This document shows, one piece after another, positions 46,439 to 47,472 of a stretch of 47,472 nt of DNA. The translations under genes and the position numbers were made by a program. Each line of letters starts with the position of its first letter. The stretch's first letter is position 1. The stretch comes from an uncultured Acidobacteriota bacterium (lineage in GTDB: Bacteria; Acidobacteriota; Vicinamibacteria; Vicinamibacterales; CAVVIG01), in contig CADEDC010000017.1 in NCBI GenBank assembly GCA_902825985.1, forward strand, positions 1-47,472. The letters run 5' to 3'. The notes below the pieces were generated by a model, which searched no databases, was not told the origin of the DNA, and saw only the letters and a program-made list of their open reading frames with translations.

Positions 46439-46888
46439 CTAGTGCGCGTGCCGCTTCTGGATCGACTCGAGATACGCCACCACCGCGTCGATACGGGCGC
46501 GTACGGACTCCTCCGAGTAGCCGTTCTGCGTGGACCTGAACGCCGAGCCCCAGACCGGCATGTCCGGGTCGCCGTGGGACTCGACTTCGCGACCGTCGAC
46601 GATGCGGCGGATGCGGACGGCCGGGAACATGCCGCCATTCTGCTCGGCGATCAGCGTCAGGTCGGGGGGCACCCGCTTCAGCAGCGGCGCCAGTGCGCCG
46701 TTCCCCTGCGCCGTCATGCCGTGACAACTGGCGCACCAGGTCCTGAAGAGGGCCGCGCCTTCCTGCCGTGGCGCTTCCGGCCGAACCGCCTGGGGGGCCG
46801 CACCGAGCGCACGGCCGCCCGTCGCCACGACGATGACGGCGAGGAGCAGCGACACGATCCACAGGGCGGAGCAGGTCTCGCGTGACAT
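46439..46888 (-). CDS. monohaem c-type cytochrome
   Basis: 149 residues. A signal peptide or anchor (about 8-30) precedes a class I cytochrome c domain with CASCH (haem site, about residue 52) and a Met ligand in DPDMPVWG near 110. It is probably a periplasmic electron carrier, perhaps passing electrons to a terminal oxidase or taking them from the island's pentahaem protein; that link is inference. ATG 46888 is 16 bp downstream of the OsmC stop, so the two form an operon driven by the OsmC promoter. A bidirectional terminator follows. Confidence 0.9.
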   Translation of the reverse strand: MSRETCSALWIVSLLLAVIVVATGGRALGAAPQAVRPEAPRQEGAALFRTWCASCHGMTAQGNGALAPLLKRVPPDLTLIAEQNGGMFPAVRIRRIVDGREVESHGDPDMPVWGSAFRSTQNGYSEESVRARIDAVVAYLESIQKRHAH

Positions 46889-46904
46889 GTTGGAGCCTCC
46901 CTTC

Positions 46905-47357
46905 CTACGACTCGATGCTGGCCGGCGACGGCTTGAGCGACACCGACACCGGGATGCCGTGACGGACGCTGGCGGTCACGGTGCAGAAGTCTTCGAAAAG
47001 GCCGGCACAACGGTCGATCGGCGTTCCGGTGCGGCCCAGGGCGGGCGTCAGTTGCACGTCAATCGACGAGATGCGGTGATGCCCCTTCTCGTTGCGGATG
47101 ACGTGCGTCGTCACCTGTGCGGTCAGGCCGAGGAGTTCGACGCGGGCCTTGCGGAGGCAGAAGGCGAGGCTGGCGCACAGGCAATTGCCGACGGCGGCGC
47201 TGAGCATGTCGGCGGCGCTCGGCGCCTGCCCCCCGCCCACCGGCTTCGGCTCGTCGAACCTGACCGGCCCGGCTCCCGGCACGTCGCTGAACTCGGCGAC
47301 GAACTCGTAGTCGTGTGCCAGGCGGACCGTGACGTGATGCAGGCTGTCGTCAGCCAT
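46905..47357 (-). CDS. OsmC-family peroxiredoxin-like protein
   Basis: 150 residues. The OsmC/Ohr fold with two redox cysteines: the first in AAVGNCLCASLAF (with a second Cys two residues later), the other in FEDFCTVTASVRHG. The glutamine/arginine environment (PSAADMLSAAVGN, RHGIPV) is typical of the family, which reduces organic or fatty-acid hydroperoxides. GGGGGAGG lies just before ATG 47357. It heads an operon with cytochrome c. Confidence 0.9.
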   Translation of the reverse strand: MADDSLHHVTVRLAHDYEFVAEFSDVPGAGPVRFDEPKPVGGGQAPSAADMLSAAVGNCLCASLAFCLRKARVELLGLTAQVTTHVIRNEKGHHRISSIDVQLTPALGRTGTPIDRCAGLFEDFCTVTASVRHGIPVSVSLKPSPASIES

Positions 47358-47397
47358 TGCCTCCCCCGGGTGAAAGCCGTCTCTATGTGGACCGATG

Positions 47398-47412
47398 GCA
47401 AGACGGGTGCCG
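47398..47412 (-). promoter_or_regulatory. sigma-54 promoter of the osmC-cytochrome operon
   Basis: The minus strand reads CGGCACCCGTCTTGC: GGCAC at -24 and TTGC at -12, exact spacing. Predicted start about 47386, giving a leader of about 29 bases. Confidence 0.7.
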
Positions 47413-47451
47413 GCCGGTTCGACGGGGGATTTCGGGTCTCGCCGCCGATGT

Positions 47452-47467
47452 CGTCGGAATTCCGTCA
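47452..47467. promoter_or_regulatory. putative enhancer palindrome CGTCGG-AATT-CCGTCA
   Basis: It matches the cytochrome-gene site at 14 of 16 positions and lies 39 bp upstream of the OsmC sigma-54 element, at the right edge of the window. It has a perfect CGGAATTCCG core. Confidence 0.6.
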
Positions 47468-47472
47468 GGCCC

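Overview
High-GC bacterial chromosomal DNA (roughly 70% GC by eye) with dense, mostly bidirectional gene packing. The mix of a large TonB-dependent receptor with an N-terminal carboxypeptidase-regulatory-like domain, a full-length cyclic beta-1,2-glucan synthase, TMTC-like TPR membrane proteins and multihaem cytochromes suggests an Acidobacteriota member, most like Vicinamibacteria. That placement is inference; no rRNA or other phylogenetic marker is present. No tRNA, rRNA, IS element, prophage or CRISPR array was seen.

Left part (1-7.1 kb): the N-terminal part of a TIR-domain protein running off the left edge, a secreted subtilisin-like protein with an altered oxyanion position, and a leftward run of DUF411 copper-type protein, subclass-B3-like metallo-beta-lactamase, malate synthase and a single-domain response regulator, divergent from a Tat-exported PhoD. 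Middle part (7.1-28.3 kb): a 2844-residue cyclic glucan synthase; a membrane protein-dut-TPR operon; a TonB-dependent receptor; two secreted or small unknowns; a hybrid histidine kinase divergent from a receiver-PilZ protein; a bactofilin; and DoxX.

Right part (28.4-47.5 kb): a stress, dormancy and redox island containing TerC, two tandem-domain universal stress proteins, a ribosome hibernation factor, Hsp20, DUF302, OsmC, a pentahaem cytochrome, an MgtC/DUF4010 protein, a dihydroorotate-dehydrogenase-like flavoprotein, a GNAT plus ADP-forming acyl-CoA synthetase fusion, and an unusual HAD phosphatase-HerA-type ATPase fusion. In its centre lies a sigma-54 enhancer-binding protein without a receiver domain, downstream of a NifU-type Fe-S protein.

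The main discovery candidate is that many genes of this island carry a sigma-54 -24/-12 element (TGGCA..TTGC type) just upstream. At eight loci a palindrome of the form GYCGG-N4-CCGKC lies 22-73 bp further upstream, at the position expected of an enhancer site. Read together, these define a local sigma-54 stress regulon that probably answers to the island's own activator. This is visible in the sequence, but the regulatory link is inferred.
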